A stretch of DNA of 64,000 nucleotides from Proteobacteria bacterium DTSAM18 (GTDB lineage: Bacteria > Myxococcota_A > UBA796 > GCA-2862545), in the NCBI GenBank assembly GCA_028767165.1, contig JARACJ010000010.1, positions 124,001 through 188,000 of the forward strand, written 5' to 3'. Below are positions 53,242-62,102 of this stretch, piece by piece. The first letter of the stretch is position 1. Each line of letters opens with the position of its first letter. The translations under genes and the position numbers were made by a program. Under the pieces are notes generated by a model. It was not told the origin of the DNA. It ran no database searches and was given only the letters and a program-made list of their open reading frames with translations.

Positions 53242-54324
53242 TCAGCGGTCGAGCATCGCCTGGTAGCGCTGCACCTCGGCCTGGAATGCGGCCATGTCGG
53301 CCTGGGGCAGCGAGCGGCGGAAGGTGCCGTGGTAGTCGACCGGATCGAGCACCTTGCCGCCCTTCTCCATCTCGTAGTGCAGGTGGGGTGCGGTGGAGCG
53401 GCCGGTGTTGCCGGCGAGGCCGAGCAGCGTGCCCTTGGACACCGACTGGCCGGCCTTGACCTCGGTGGAGTCCAGGTGCAGGAACTTGGCCACCACCCCA
53501 TCGCTGTAGCGCACCTCGACGCACCCACCGTTGTACTTGGTGTTCCAGTTGGTGCGGGTGACCGTGCCGTTGCGGGGGCTGACGATGGGCGTGCCCACGG
53601 GGGTCTTGAAGTCCATGCCCCGGTGGCTCGGGCGGTCCTTGAGGAGCGCGGTGACCTGCTCGTACTCGGCGATGGGCGAGTCCTTCAGGCGCAGGCCGAC
53701 CTCCTGGCCCTGGGCGTTCCAGTAGCTCGGGAAGCGGTCACCGGAAGCCTGGTAGCGGTAGGCCTGCAGGGTCTGTCCGAGCTTGCCGGACCGGTAGGAG
53801 GCGGCGGGGATGTCGGCGAGGGTGCCGTCCCAGCCGTAGACGGCCTTCACCTCGTCGCCGGCCTGCAGATCGCGGCGGACGTCGAGGTCCCAGAAGAACA
53901 GGCGGGCGTACACGGCGCTCACGACGTCGGCGTGCTCCTCCGCCACGGCCTTCTGGAAGGTTCGCGCGAAGCTGTGGGTGACCTCGGTGGACACGTGGAT
54001 GAGGTTGCCGGGGAGCTGGGGCGCCTTGGAGGGCGCGGCCGCGGGCTCCTGGGCCACCATCAGGGCCTCGGCCGGCAGGGCGTCGGTGGCGGGCGCGGCA
54101 CCGGCCACGGAGGCCAGTTGCGCGGCGGGCGCATGGGCACCCGGTACCTGGGCAGCCGGCACCTGCGCGGTGGCCACCTGGGCAGCCTGGGCGGCGGGCG
54201 CGACGTTGCAGTCGTCGGCGCTCGGGCGGGACATCACGAACCAGGCATTGAGAAGCAGGGACGAGCCTGCAATGGCCAGCAATGCCCAGGGGCGTCCACC
54301 CGGCGGTTCAATGTACTGCATCAT
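53242..54324 (-). CDS. M23-family peptidase with N-terminal membrane anchor
   Basis: A 360-residue protein. One membrane segment (about 13-31), an Ala/Gln/Pro repeat linker (40-100, units like AQVPAAQVP), a region resembling the DipM/NlpD-side beta domain (115-225) and an M23 LytM domain (230-320). Zinc ligands are His234 and Asp238 (HRGMDF) and His316 (HLHYEM), with the active His283 (FLHLD). It would cut peptidoglycan cross-links or activate amidases. The start may be either of two adjacent ATGs. Confidence 0.9.
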   Translation of the reverse strand: MMQYIEPPGGRPWALLAIAGSSLLLNAWFVMSRPSADDCNVAPAAQAAQVATAQVPAAQVPGAHAPAAQLASVAGAAPATDALPAEALMVAQEPAAAPSKAPQLPGNLIHVSTEVTHSFARTFQKAVAEEHADVVSAVYARLFFWDLDVRRDLQAGDEVKAVYGWDGTLADIPAASYRSGKLGQTLQAYRYQASGDRFPSYWNAQGQEVGLRLKDSPIAEYEQVTALLKDRPSHRGMDFKTPVGTPIVSPRNGTVTRTNWNTKYNGGCVEVRYSDGVVAKFLHLDSTEVKAGQSVSKGTLLGLAGNTGRSTAPHLHYEMEKGGKVLDPVDYHGTFRRSLPQADMAAFQAEVQRYQAMLDR

Positions 54325-54463
54325 CACTCCAAGATCGATCAGGGAGGCATGTAGCGCGCCCCTGCCGGGGGGTGTCAAGCCAGCCGGAACGCAGGTGATC
54401 GAAAGCGGTGGAGGACCGCAGGATGTGGGATCACCGCATCGACTTCGGTATCCGACCGGACGG

Positions 54464-55273
54464 TCAGGCCCCCGGCGCATCCTCCCAGGCACGCTCCCTG
54501 CCGGCGAGCTGCAGGCCCGTGTGGTGTCCCATGGCCCCTGGCTCGTGCTCCAGGAAGACGACCTCCCCGTCGGCGGGCAGGACGGTCATGAGCTGCGCTG
54601 CACACATCCGGCAGGGCTGCAGGGAGACCATGACCGTGGTGCCCGAAGGAAACGGCCCGCCGTGCTCCGTCCACCAGTTGCACACCAGGTTGAGCTCGGC
54701 GTGCAGGGTGCGGTTGGTGGCGTGGTCGTTGACGGCGGCCGCGAGGACCCGGCCATCCGGCGCGAGGGCCACCGCCGCCACGGGTCGGGCCCGGGCATGT
54801 CGGGGCAGCGGACGCGTGATCTCGGCCACGGTCCGCCGCAGCCACGCAGCCGCCTCGGTCGGGTCCCGGAAGGACGACGGCGCCGTGTGCCGACCGGGCC
54901 GCCGTGCCTGCAGCGCACGGGCCACCGGGCCGAGGTCACCCTCTGCAGGAGGAACACCTGTCCCCTCCCCCAGCTGCAGACCGCCGGTCAGCTTCTTCGC
55001 GGCCACCTTCACGAGCGCCTTCTCCACCGCCGTCGGCTCCCCGGAGGTGAAGATCCGCTGCCGTACCAGCCACCGCGCCTCGTCCGGCCAGCGCTCGTAG
55101 ATGCCCTGGACGAGCTCGAGCACGGGCCCCATGGGTCCCGCCCGGTGCCGCTGGGCCCACAGCACGCCATGGTCGGTGGCCACCATGGCCAGGTCGCCAT
55201 CGCGGGCGTCGAAGCGGGCGGCGAAGGACTGCTCCTCCGGCCCTGGCGTGATGACGATGCGCTTGCGACCCAC
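54464..55273 (-). CDS. Cytidine-deaminase-fold protein, Bd3614-like candidate
   Basis: A 269-residue protein. GTG 55273 with GGAG six bases upstream. The C-terminal half carries the zinc site of the deaminase superfamily: His191-Ala-Glu193 (TLHAELNL) and Cys221/Cys224 (QPCRMCAAQ). The N-terminal 120 residues form a separate domain (WPDEARWLVRQRIFTSGEP). This layout recalls Bd3614-type nucleic-acid deaminases of predatory and other Deltaproteobacteria. Alternatives are tRNA or nucleotide deaminases. No immunity gene is obvious beside it. Confidence 0.75.
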   Translation of the reverse strand: MGRKRIVITPGPEEQSFAARFDARDGDLAMVATDHGVLWAQRHRAGPMGPVLELVQGIYERWPDEARWLVRQRIFTSGEPTAVEKALVKVAAKKLTGGLQLGEGTGVPPAEGDLGPVARALQARRPGRHTAPSSFRDPTEAAAWLRRTVAEITRPLPRHARARPVAAVALAPDGRVLAAAVNDHATNRTLHAELNLVCNWWTEHGGPFPSGTTVMVSLQPCRMCAAQLMTVLPADGEVVFLEHEPGAMGHHTGLQLAGRERAWEDAPGA

Positions 55274-55401
55274 GGACGGCTCCTCGATGGGCCGACCCTA
55301 GCGCACCGCCGCATGACGGGACAGCACGCGGGGACGAGGTGTCGCGCAGTACCCCTTGCGGCACGGCCCCCGCCGGGCGACGATGCGGCCTGGAGGACGC
55401 C

Positions 55402-55821
55402 ATGACACGACTGCTCGCCCTGACCGCCGCCCTGACCCTCTTCGCCTGTGCCGACGACGAGGAGACCGCCGACGACATCGGTATCGCCTGGACCTGCCAG
55501 GCCACCGAGGACTGCCCCGTGCTCGAGAGCGAGGACGAGGAGGACACCGGCGACATCCAGCTCGAGTGCCTGCTCGACTACACCGGCGGCTACTGCGTCC
55601 TGCCGGACTGCAGCTCCAACGCCGACTGCCCCGAGGATGGCGTCTGCGTCACCCACACCGACGGCAACAACTACTGCTTCCGGGGCTGCCAGGAGAAGGT
55701 CGAGTGCAACGAGAACCGGCCCAAGGAGTCCGAGGCCAACTGCTCGTCCGACTTCGTCTTCGCCGACGAAGCCGACGAGGGCAGCAGCAAGGCCTGCATC
55801 CCCTCTTCCGCGGGCGAGTGA
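55402..55821 (+). CDS. Cys-rich acidic lipoprotein
   Basis: A 139-residue lipoprotein. ATG 55402 behind GGAGG. Lipobox LFAC (Cys16), then acidic sequence with about ten cysteines in spacings such as CxxxxDC, CLLDYTGGYCVLPDC and CxEDGVC, resembling the EGF/Dickkopf-like cysteine motifs of myxobacterial surface proteins. Function unknown. The next gene begins 27 bases on. Confidence 0.75.
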   Translation: MTRLLALTAALTLFACADDEETADDIGIAWTCQATEDCPVLESEDEEDTGDIQLECLLDYTGGYCVLPDCSSNADCPEDGVCVTHTDGNNYCFRGCQEKVECNENRPKESEANCSSDFVFADEADEGSSKACIPSSAGE

Positions 55822-55847
55822 ACCCCCTACCGTGATAGGGGCGGGCC

Positions 55848-56957
55848 ATGACCGACCTGCCCGACGGACGAACGGCGGGCTGGATCACCGAGTCCGGTGA
55901 GCCGGCCCCCACCCAGGTACGCCCCATCGACAGCCGCACCAGCGTCCGCGAGGCGCTGGCACGGCTCCGCAAGGGGGAGCACCTGCTGTGGACGGGCGAC
56001 TTCGTGAACGCCCGTCACTACCTCAGGAGCCTGCGCAAGCGCATGGCGCCACGGCGCTCCGGCGCCCCCGACACGCCCCTGCAGGCGTGGCAGGCCACCC
56101 GACGGCACACCCGCGAGGTCGCCACCACGCTGTCGAGGCTGCTCGTCGCCCTCGAGGCCGACGGCTCGCTGGCCCTCAAGCGCGCCCCGGACACCCACGG
56201 CGCGGTCACCCACGCCTGGGGCCCCGCCGACGCCCCACGTCTGCTGCCCCTGCGCACCCTCCTCGGGGCGATGACCGCCTACAGCTGGCACGAGCGTGGG
56301 CTCGAGGTCCCGGGCCTCGAAGGCCGCCTCGTTCCCGCCTACGGGGTCTTCTCCCCTACCCGGCACGTCTACGTGCAGCTCCTGCGGCACCTCGACGTCC
56401 AGGGCCACCGGGTGCTCGACGTGGGCTGCGGCACGGGGGTGCTGGCCTTCGTGCTGCTGCAGGCCGGCGCCCGACAGGCGGTCGGCACGGACATCGATCC
56501 CCGCGCCGTCGCCTGTGCCCGCCACAACGCGGAGCAGCTGGGCCTGTCCGATCGCTTCGAGGCCCTGCAGGCCGATCTGCTCCCCGAGGGCGAGCGCTTC
56601 GACACCGTGGTCTTCAACGCCCCCTGGGTGCCCGAGGTCCCCCGGACCCGCCTCGACCGGGCCGTCTTCGACGCCGGTGGCGCCACCCTCGACCGCTTCC
56701 TGGAGCGCCTTCCCTCCGCGCTCACCCCCGACGGTCGCGGCGTGCTGCTGATCAGCGACCTGCCGGAACGGCTCGGCCTGTGGAAGCCCGGTGATCTGCA
56801 GCGCCGCATCGAGGCCGCCGGCCTGCAGGTGGAGCGCCTCGAACAGGCACCCGCGGTTCACGGCAAGGCCCGCACGAAGAAGGGTGACGACCCGCTCTTC
56901 CCACTCCGCCGCAAGGAGAAGGTGCAGCTTTGGGTACTGCGGATGGTGCAGCCCTGA
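55848..56957 (+). CDS. Class I SAM-dependent methyltransferase
   Basis: A 369-residue protein. A 170-residue N-terminal region is unknown. The C-terminal half is a Rossmann methyltransferase with motif I VLDVGCGTGVLAFVLLQ, GTDIDPRAVACARHNA (motif II) and FNAPWVPE in the place of the NPPY motif of N-methyltransferases such as PrmC and RlmG. This suggests an amino or ring-nitrogen target, but it is a guess. KKGDDPLFPLRRKEKVQLWVL ends the protein. Confidence 0.75.
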   Translation: MTDLPDGRTAGWITESGEPAPTQVRPIDSRTSVREALARLRKGEHLLWTGDFVNARHYLRSLRKRMAPRRSGAPDTPLQAWQATRRHTREVATTLSRLLVALEADGSLALKRAPDTHGAVTHAWGPADAPRLLPLRTLLGAMTAYSWHERGLEVPGLEGRLVPAYGVFSPTRHVYVQLLRHLDVQGHRVLDVGCGTGVLAFVLLQAGARQAVGTDIDPRAVACARHNAEQLGLSDRFEALQADLLPEGERFDTVVFNAPWVPEVPRTRLDRAVFDAGGATLDRFLERLPSALTPDGRGVLLISDLPERLGLWKPGDLQRRIEAAGLQVERLEQAPAVHGKARTKKGDDPLFPLRRKEKVQLWVLRMVQP

Positions 56958-56993
56958 CGTAGACTGGCCCCGCGAATCCACGAGGGGTCCACC

Positions 56994-57752
56994 ATGTCCA
57001 TGCGCACGTCCGTCGTCTGCCTGCTCGGCCTTCTTTCCTCCGCCTGTGTCGAGCCCGTGGCCGACGACGCTCCCGTCGACACCGACGGCGACACGAGCGC
57101 CCTGCCCGACTGGTGTCCGCCCCCGGCGCCCTTCGGCCGCCAGGACATCGACGGCACCCCTGCCAGCCCCTACTGGGTCTCCCACCCGGACGACGAGATC
57201 GCCAACCCGCCCACGCTGATCTTCCTGCCCGGCGGCAGCGGCACCATGGCACCCGCGGGCGGCACCTGGATGTCCTTCTTCGACGGCGTCGAGGCGATGG
57301 ACCGGTTTCGCGTGGTGATGCCCTACGCCACCACCGAGTCCAACCCGCCGGAGTACACGAGCCGCGTGGCCCTCATCGTCGAGGAGATCTTCACCTGCTT
57401 CGGCGGCGACCCGGGCGCGGTCCACCTGGCGGGCCACAGCAACGGCGGCATGCAGACCTTCGCCATCGGCATGGCCAACCCCGGCCTGTTCACCACCCTC
57501 GCCGGCCTGCCCGGCATCCTGCAGCCCTTCGACGAGAACCAGGTCATCGCCAACCTGAGCGGCACCGCCATCCTGCTCGGTGTGGGCGAGGGCGACGCCT
57601 CCCAGTGGCGTGACGGCGTACAGGCCACGGCCGAGGCCTTCGAGGACGCCGGCTTCGAGGTCGAGCACCAGGTCTGGCGCGGTGTCGACCACACCCCCGG
57701 ACCCAGCTGGACGGGCCGCGACGCGCTCTTCGACTGGTGGGAGGCTCACTGA
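56994..57752 (+). CDS. Lipoprotein esterase of the alpha/beta-hydrolase fold
   Basis: A 252-residue lipoprotein: lipobox LSSAC (Cys18), an acidic linker, then an alpha/beta-hydrolase. The nucleophile elbow is GHSNGG (Ser149), the oxyanion strand LIFLPGGSG, and the catalytic His lies in GVDHTPGP near the end. It resembles PHB-depolymerase or feruloyl-esterase-like LpqC enzymes. Location is at the membrane, periplasm or surface. Its stop overlaps the glsA stop. Confidence 0.85.
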   Translation: MSMRTSVVCLLGLLSSACVEPVADDAPVDTDGDTSALPDWCPPPAPFGRQDIDGTPASPYWVSHPDDEIANPPTLIFLPGGSGTMAPAGGTWMSFFDGVEAMDRFRVVMPYATTESNPPEYTSRVALIVEEIFTCFGGDPGAVHLAGHSNGGMQTFAIGMANPGLFTTLAGLPGILQPFDENQVIANLSGTAILLGVGEGDASQWRDGVQATAEAFEDAGFEVEHQVWRGVDHTPGPSWTGRDALFDWWEAH

Positions 57753-58672
57753 GCCTGGAACACCGACTCCCCCGTCCGCCGCACGAACCGCTCCAGGGCT
57801 CGCATGCCGAGCTCGCTGTTGCCCTTCTCGTTGAGGCCCGGTGACCAGCTCGCCAGCGCGAAGCGTCCCGGGCTCACCGTCACGATGCCGCCCCCCACGC
57901 CGCTCTTTCCCGGCAGGCCCACCCGGAAGGCGAAGTCACCGGACTCGTCGTAGAAGCCGCAGGTCATCATGAGCGCCAGGGCCCGCCGGCACTCCTCCTC
58001 CTGCAGCAGCGGCTCCGTGCGGCCGAGCGGCACGCCGCTCCTGGCGAAGAGCGTGAACGCCCGCACCAGCTGCTGCAGGTTCATCTCGAGCGCGCAGTGG
58101 TGGCAGTACACGTCCAGCAGCTCCTCCACATCGTGCTTGATGTTCCCGAAGCTCTTCATCAGGTAGGCGAGCGAACGGTTGCGGGAGGCGGTGCGCAGCT
58201 CCGACGCCGCCACGGACTCGTCGTAGGTCACCGCCTCGCTGCCGCAGAGCTCGCGCACGTAGTCGAGGAGGGACTGCTTGGGGTCGTCGTACACGTCCAT
58301 CAGGACATCGGTCACCACGAGGGCGCCGGCGTTGATGAACGGGTTGCGGGGGATCCCCTCCTCGTACTCGAGCTGCACCAGGGAGTTGAACGGGTCCCCG
58401 CTGGGCTCCACCTGGATGCGGCCCCTGAAGGCGTCGATGTGGGGGATGCCGAGCGCGAGCGTGAACACCTTGACGATGGACTGGACCGAAAAGCCCGTCT
58501 CGCTGTCGCCCTCGGCGAACAGCTCGCCGTCCGTCGTGCACAGCGCCAGGCCGAACTGACGATCGTCGATGCCGGCCAGCTCGGGGATGTAGTCCGGCAC
58601 GTCGCCGAGTCCGCGCAGGGGCAGGCAGGACGCGTACACCGCCTTCAGCGCTTCGCCGTAGTCCGTCGTCAC
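57746..58672 (-). CDS. glsA: Glutaminase (serine-beta-lactamase fold)
   Basis: A 308-residue glutaminase of normal length. GTG 58672 with GGGGG upstream. Catalytic Ser65/Lys68 in FSVQSIVKVFT, INAGALVVTD, SRNRSLAYLMKSFGNI and TCGFYDESGDFAFRVGLPGKSGVGGGI are all diagnostic. It hydrolyses glutamine to glutamate and ammonia in the cytosol. It is divergent from the sterol-methyltransferase-like pair. Confidence 0.95.
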   Translation of the reverse strand: MTTDYGEALKAVYASCLPLRGLGDVPDYIPELAGIDDRQFGLALCTTDGELFAEGDSETGFSVQSIVKVFTLALGIPHIDAFRGRIQVEPSGDPFNSLVQLEYEEGIPRNPFINAGALVVTDVLMDVYDDPKQSLLDYVRELCGSEAVTYDESVAASELRTASRNRSLAYLMKSFGNIKHDVEELLDVYCHHCALEMNLQQLVRAFTLFARSGVPLGRTEPLLQEEECRRALALMMTCGFYDESGDFAFRVGLPGKSGVGGGIVTVSPGRFALASWSPGLNEKGNSELGMRALERFVRRTGESVFQAQ

Positions 58673-58860
58673 GTCACCCCCGTCCCACGCGGTTCCCGAG
58701 ACCGGGCTCTTCGGAGCCGGGTGACGCCCAGATGATGTGCAGGACTGCGGACCGATACCGAACGGGTACGGGACGTTCCCCATCGTGGTGCCCCTGCCCT
58801 TCATCCAAACCGGAGCAGGAAGGGGCGTTCAGGAGCGATAGCCATCGCCGAGGAGGCCCC

Positions 58861-59949
58861 ATGTCCCTGCCCATCCAGCTCCCGTTCTCCCTGAAGAAGT
58901 TCCGCACCTACCGGGAGTCCAAGGCGGCCAACGGCGCGGACGTCCACGGGGCCGTCGACCGCTACACCGGCATGCACGACCACAAGGGCGGTGACGCCAA
59001 CGGGCGCCGGCGCGACTACGTGCAGCTCGCCAAGGACTACTACAACCTCGCCACCGACTTCTACGAGCGCGGCTGGGGGCAGTCCTTCCACTTCACCCCA
59101 CGCTGGCGCGACGAGACCTTCGCCGAGTCGATGATGACCTACAACCACAAGGTCGCCCTGATGCTCGGCCTGAAGCCGGGCATGGAGGTGGCCGATATCG
59201 GCGCCGGCATCGGCGGGCCCATGCGGCAGATCGCCAGGTTCAGCGGCGCCACCGTCCGTGGCATCAACACGAACACCTACCAGATCGAGAAGGGCAACCG
59301 GTACAACGCCGACGCGGGCCTCTCCTCCATCGCGGGCTTCATCGAGGGCGACTTCATGAACATGCCCGTCGAGGACGGCACCTTCGACGCCGCCTACGCC
59401 CTGGAGGCCACCTGCCACGCACCGGACGTGGAGGGCATCTACCGGGAGATCTTCCGGGTGCTCAAGCCGGGCGCGCGGTTCTTCCTCACCGACTGGTGCA
59501 TGACCGACCTGTACGACCCGGACAACCCCGAGCACGTCCAGATCCGGCGGGACATCGAGTATGGCGACGGTCTCCCCGACATCCGCACCATCCGCCAGAG
59601 CCGCGCCGCGCTGGAGAAGGCCGGCTTCGAGATCCTCCGGGAGGAGGACTGGGCCCTGCTCGGTGACAACAAGCTGCGCTGGTACTCCAGCCTGGCGGGC
59701 GAGGAGCTCAACTTCACCGGCATCCGCCGCACCAGTGCCGGCAAGTTCTTCCTCAAGCGCTTCGTCAAGGGCCTCGAGAAGGTCGGCATCGCGCCGAAGG
59801 GCGCGAGCGAGGTCGAGACGATGCTCAACCGGGGGGCCGACGGCCTCGTGGCGGGCGGACAGAGCGGCATCTTCACTCCGATGGCGATGTTCCTGGTCCG
59901 CAAGCCCGGGTCCACCGCCTCGCTGAGCCCCCAGCCCGAGGCCAAGTAG
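58861..59949 (+). CDS. Sterol C-24 methyltransferase-like protein 1 (Erg6 family)
   Basis: A 362-residue protein of the same length as yeast Erg6 (about 380). ATG 58861 is behind GAGGAGG. The sterol-methyltransferase signature YYNLATDFYERGWGQSFHF (60-78), SAM motif DIGAGIGGP (112-120), LEATCHAP (181-188) and the C-terminal AGGQSGIFTPMAMFLVRKP correspond position by position with eukaryotic SMT/Erg6, including its sterol-specific C-terminal domain. Erg6 adds a methyl at C-24 of a delta-24 sterol. A similar gene follows after 97 bases. The sterol substrate is inference. An alternative is a tocopherol- or phospholipid-type methyltransferase, which the sterol-specific C-terminus makes less likely. 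Confidence 0.88.
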   Translation: MSLPIQLPFSLKKFRTYRESKAANGADVHGAVDRYTGMHDHKGGDANGRRRDYVQLAKDYYNLATDFYERGWGQSFHFTPRWRDETFAESMMTYNHKVALMLGLKPGMEVADIGAGIGGPMRQIARFSGATVRGINTNTYQIEKGNRYNADAGLSSIAGFIEGDFMNMPVEDGTFDAAYALEATCHAPDVEGIYREIFRVLKPGARFFLTDWCMTDLYDPDNPEHVQIRRDIEYGDGLPDIRTIRQSRAALEKAGFEILREEDWALLGDNKLRWYSSLAGEELNFTGIRRTSAGKFFLKRFVKGLEKVGIAPKGASEVETMLNRGADGLVAGGQSGIFTPMAMFLVRKPGSTASLSPQPEAK

Positions 59950-60046
59950 TCCGGGCCGGGGGACTCCCATTCGCGTTGCCCCCATCAGGCCCCTTCAACC
60001 CGGTCGCGCGCGGCGTAAGGGAAACATGGTCCCCCCAGGAGGTTCC

Positions 60047-61138
60047 ATGTCCCTTCCCATCGAATTGCCCTTCTCCCTGCCGAAGCTGGCCAGCTTCCGC
60101 TCGTCGCGCAGCGCGAACGGCCCTGACGACACGGACACGGCCATCAGCCGCCACGTCGACATGCAGGCCGCCGGTGACCTGAGCGACGGCGCACGCAACC
60201 AGCACGCCGTGCAGCTCGCCCGCGACTACTACAACCTCGTCACCGACTTCTACGAGCGCGGCTGGGGCCAGTCCTTCCACTTCGCCCCCCGGGTCAAGGG
60301 CGAGTCCTACCGGGAATCCATCCTGGCCTACAACCACAAGGTGGCCCACATGCTGCGCCTGGAGCCCGGCATGCTGGTGGCCGACGTGGGTGCCGGCATC
60401 GGTGGCCCGATGCGTGACATCGCCCGCTTCAGTGGCGCCACGATCAAGGGCATCAACACCAACGCCTACCAGATCGAGAAGGGCGAGCGATACAACCAGG
60501 AGGCCGGCCTCGAGCGCATCACGAGCTTCATCGAGGGCAACTTCCTCGACATGCCCGTGCCGGACGTGACCTTCGACGCCGCCTACGCCATCGAGGCCAC
60601 CTGCCACGCCCCGAGCGCCGAGGCGGTCTACAAGGAGATCTACCGCACCCTCAAGCCCGGCTCGCTGTTCTTCCTGACCGACTGGTGCATGACCGACCTG
60701 TACGACGAGGACAACCCCGAGCACGTCCGGATCCGCAAGGAGATCGAGAAGTACGACGGCCTGCCCACCCTGCGCACCGTGGCGCAGTCCCGCGCGGCCT
60801 TGGAGAAGGCCGGCTTCGAGATCCTCGAGGAGGACGACTGGGCGCAGCACGGCGACAAGCACCTGAAGTGGTACTCCAGCCTGGCCGCCGAGGAGCTCGA
60901 CCTGACCGGCGTGCGGCGCACCAAAGTGGGCCAGTTCGTCATGGGTGCCTTCGTCAAGGCCCTGGAGCTGCTGGGCATCGCCCCCAAGGGCACCCGCGAG
61001 GTGCAGAAGATGCTCAACGCCGGCGCCGATGCCCTCGTGGAGGGCGGCCGCACCGGGCTGTTCACCCCGTCGGCCATGTTCCTGTGCCGCAAGCCCGACC
61101 ACGAGCCCAAGCCCAGCAAGGGCCCCGACATCGCGTGA
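60047..61138 (+). CDS. Sterol C-24 methyltransferase-like protein 2 (Erg6 family)
   Basis: A 363-residue paralogue of the previous gene, with most positions identical by eye, including identical N-terminal starts (MSLPI-LPFSL), YYNLVTDFYERGWGQSFHF, DVGAGIGGP, INTNAYQIEKG, IEATCHAP and GRTGLFTPSAMFLCRKP. ATG 60047 follows AGGAGG. A second methyl transfer (C-24 then C-28, as for 24-ethyl sterols) is one explanation for a tandem pair. Differences concentrate in the linker at 25-50 and in the last 20 residues. A hairpin terminator follows. Confidence 0.88.
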   Translation: MSLPIELPFSLPKLASFRSSRSANGPDDTDTAISRHVDMQAAGDLSDGARNQHAVQLARDYYNLVTDFYERGWGQSFHFAPRVKGESYRESILAYNHKVAHMLRLEPGMLVADVGAGIGGPMRDIARFSGATIKGINTNAYQIEKGERYNQEAGLERITSFIEGNFLDMPVPDVTFDAAYAIEATCHAPSAEAVYKEIYRTLKPGSLFFLTDWCMTDLYDEDNPEHVRIRKEIEKYDGLPTLRTVAQSRAALEKAGFEILEEDDWAQHGDKHLKWYSSLAAEELDLTGVRRTKVGQFVMGAFVKALELLGIAPKGTREVQKMLNAGADALVEGGRTGLFTPSAMFLCRKPDHEPKPSKGPDIA

Positions 61139-61168
61139 TGCCGGTCACCTGATGCTGGTGCCACGAAT

Positions 61169-61197
61169 GGCGCCGTCCTCCCTCGGGAGGCGGCGCC
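61169..61197 (+). terminator. Hairpin terminator of the sterol-methyltransferase pair
   Basis: GGCGCCG, a bulged T, CCTCCC, a 2-base loop, then GGGAGG and CGGCGCC, followed by TTCCTT. It separates the pair from the convergent lipoprotein gene. Confidence 0.75.
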
Positions 61198-61207
61198 TTC
61201 CTTGCGT

Positions 61208-61999
61208 CTACAGGCCGCTGTCGGGCGGGGCCGTGTCGACCGGGGACGTGTCGACCGGGGCAGTGTCGACCGGGGCCGTGTCCTGGGGGCCCGTGTCCTG
61301 GGCGCCCGTGTCGCCGGAGCTCTCGTCACGGGGCACGCCGTCGACGATGCGCACGATGCCGGAGCCGTTGACCACCTCGGAGCCCGGGCTCCTGCCGGTG
61401 TATTGGACGCCCACAAGCGCCTCGATGACGACGTCGTCCAGGAGACGCAGCGTCACCACGCCCTCCGTCTCCTCGATCTCCCAGTTGTCGTTCATCTCGC
61501 TGCGCCAGTCCACGTCGGTGACCAGATCCTTCACCGGGAAGCTCCCTCGCAATTCCAGCACACCGTCGAGGCCCATGGCAGATGCGCCTGTCTGCGTCGA
61601 GGTCGACAGCTCGACCGTGGTGCGGACCCGCGTGCCGGTGGTGGACTCCGACAGGTCGAGGGTCGCCGGCGCCTGCAGGCCCTCCGAACAGGTGACCAGG
61701 ATCAGGTTGATGGCCTGCCCGGCACGCGGACCGGGGGTCGCACCGGGCGCCCACCAGGTCGCATCGCCGGGCACGCCCTGCACCGTCCATGAGAGCTCGA
61801 GGGGCTCCCCCGTCAGCTCCTGCTGCATCGCATCCACGCGCTCCCCTTCGAAGGCCTGCAGCAGCTCCTGGCCGGACAGTCCGACGGCGGGATTCGTCTC
61901 GCCCATGCCGTGCGGCTCGAAGGTGGTGCCGCAGTCCGGCGTGTAGGCACCACAGCCGGAGACCACCGCCAGCCCCACGGCCATCCATCGCATCATCAT
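61208..61999 (-). CDS. Lipoprotein with C-terminal DTxPVDT repeats
   Basis: A 263-residue lipoprotein; start at the first of three ATGs (61999), each near GAGAGG. Lipobox VVSGC (Cys16). The body (about 20-215) is beta-rich (ATLDLSESTTGTRVRTTVELS, WEIEETEGVVTLRLLDD) with two or three cysteines. It ends in DTGAQDTGPQDTAPVDT repeats, a low-complexity Asp-Thr-Pro tail rather than the usual linker behind the lipobox. Unknown function. Confidence 0.75.
   Translation of the reverse strand: MMMRWMAVGLAVVSGCGAYTPDCGTTFEPHGMGETNPAVGLSGQELLQAFEGERVDAMQQELTGEPLELSWTVQGVPGDATWWAPGATPGPRAGQAINLILVTCSEGLQAPATLDLSESTTGTRVRTTVELSTSTQTGASAMGLDGVLELRGSFPVKDLVTDVDWRSEMNDNWEIEETEGVVTLRLLDDVVIEALVGVQYTGRSPGSEVVNGSGIVRIVDGVPRDESSGDTGAQDTGPQDTAPVDTAPVDTSPVDTAPPDSGL
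61221..61313 (-). repeat. 12-bp repeat coding for the Asp-Thr tail
   Basis: Degenerate units of about 12 bases (GTGTCGACCGGG and variants) encode DTAPV-type residues at the C-terminus of the lipoprotein. Confidence 0.7.
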
Positions 62000-62102
62000 G
62001 TGTCCTCTCCCCTCACCCGTGTCTTCATCAGTCCACGAAACGACGGAACCCGCCACAAGACGACGAAAGGCCCGTTCCGCCCGGGAAGAGACGGATGACG
62101 AG

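Noticed and set aside
58673-58860. Specific promoter boxes between glsA and the sterol-methyltransferase pair
   Set aside because: GC-rich sequence gives no convincing -35/-10 pair; I did not call any.
61208-61999. DTxPVDT tail considered as a frameshift or adhesin repeat domain
   Set aside because: Low-complexity Asp-Thr-Pro sequence is common in lipoproteins of this bacterial group, and there is no evidence of a frameshift.
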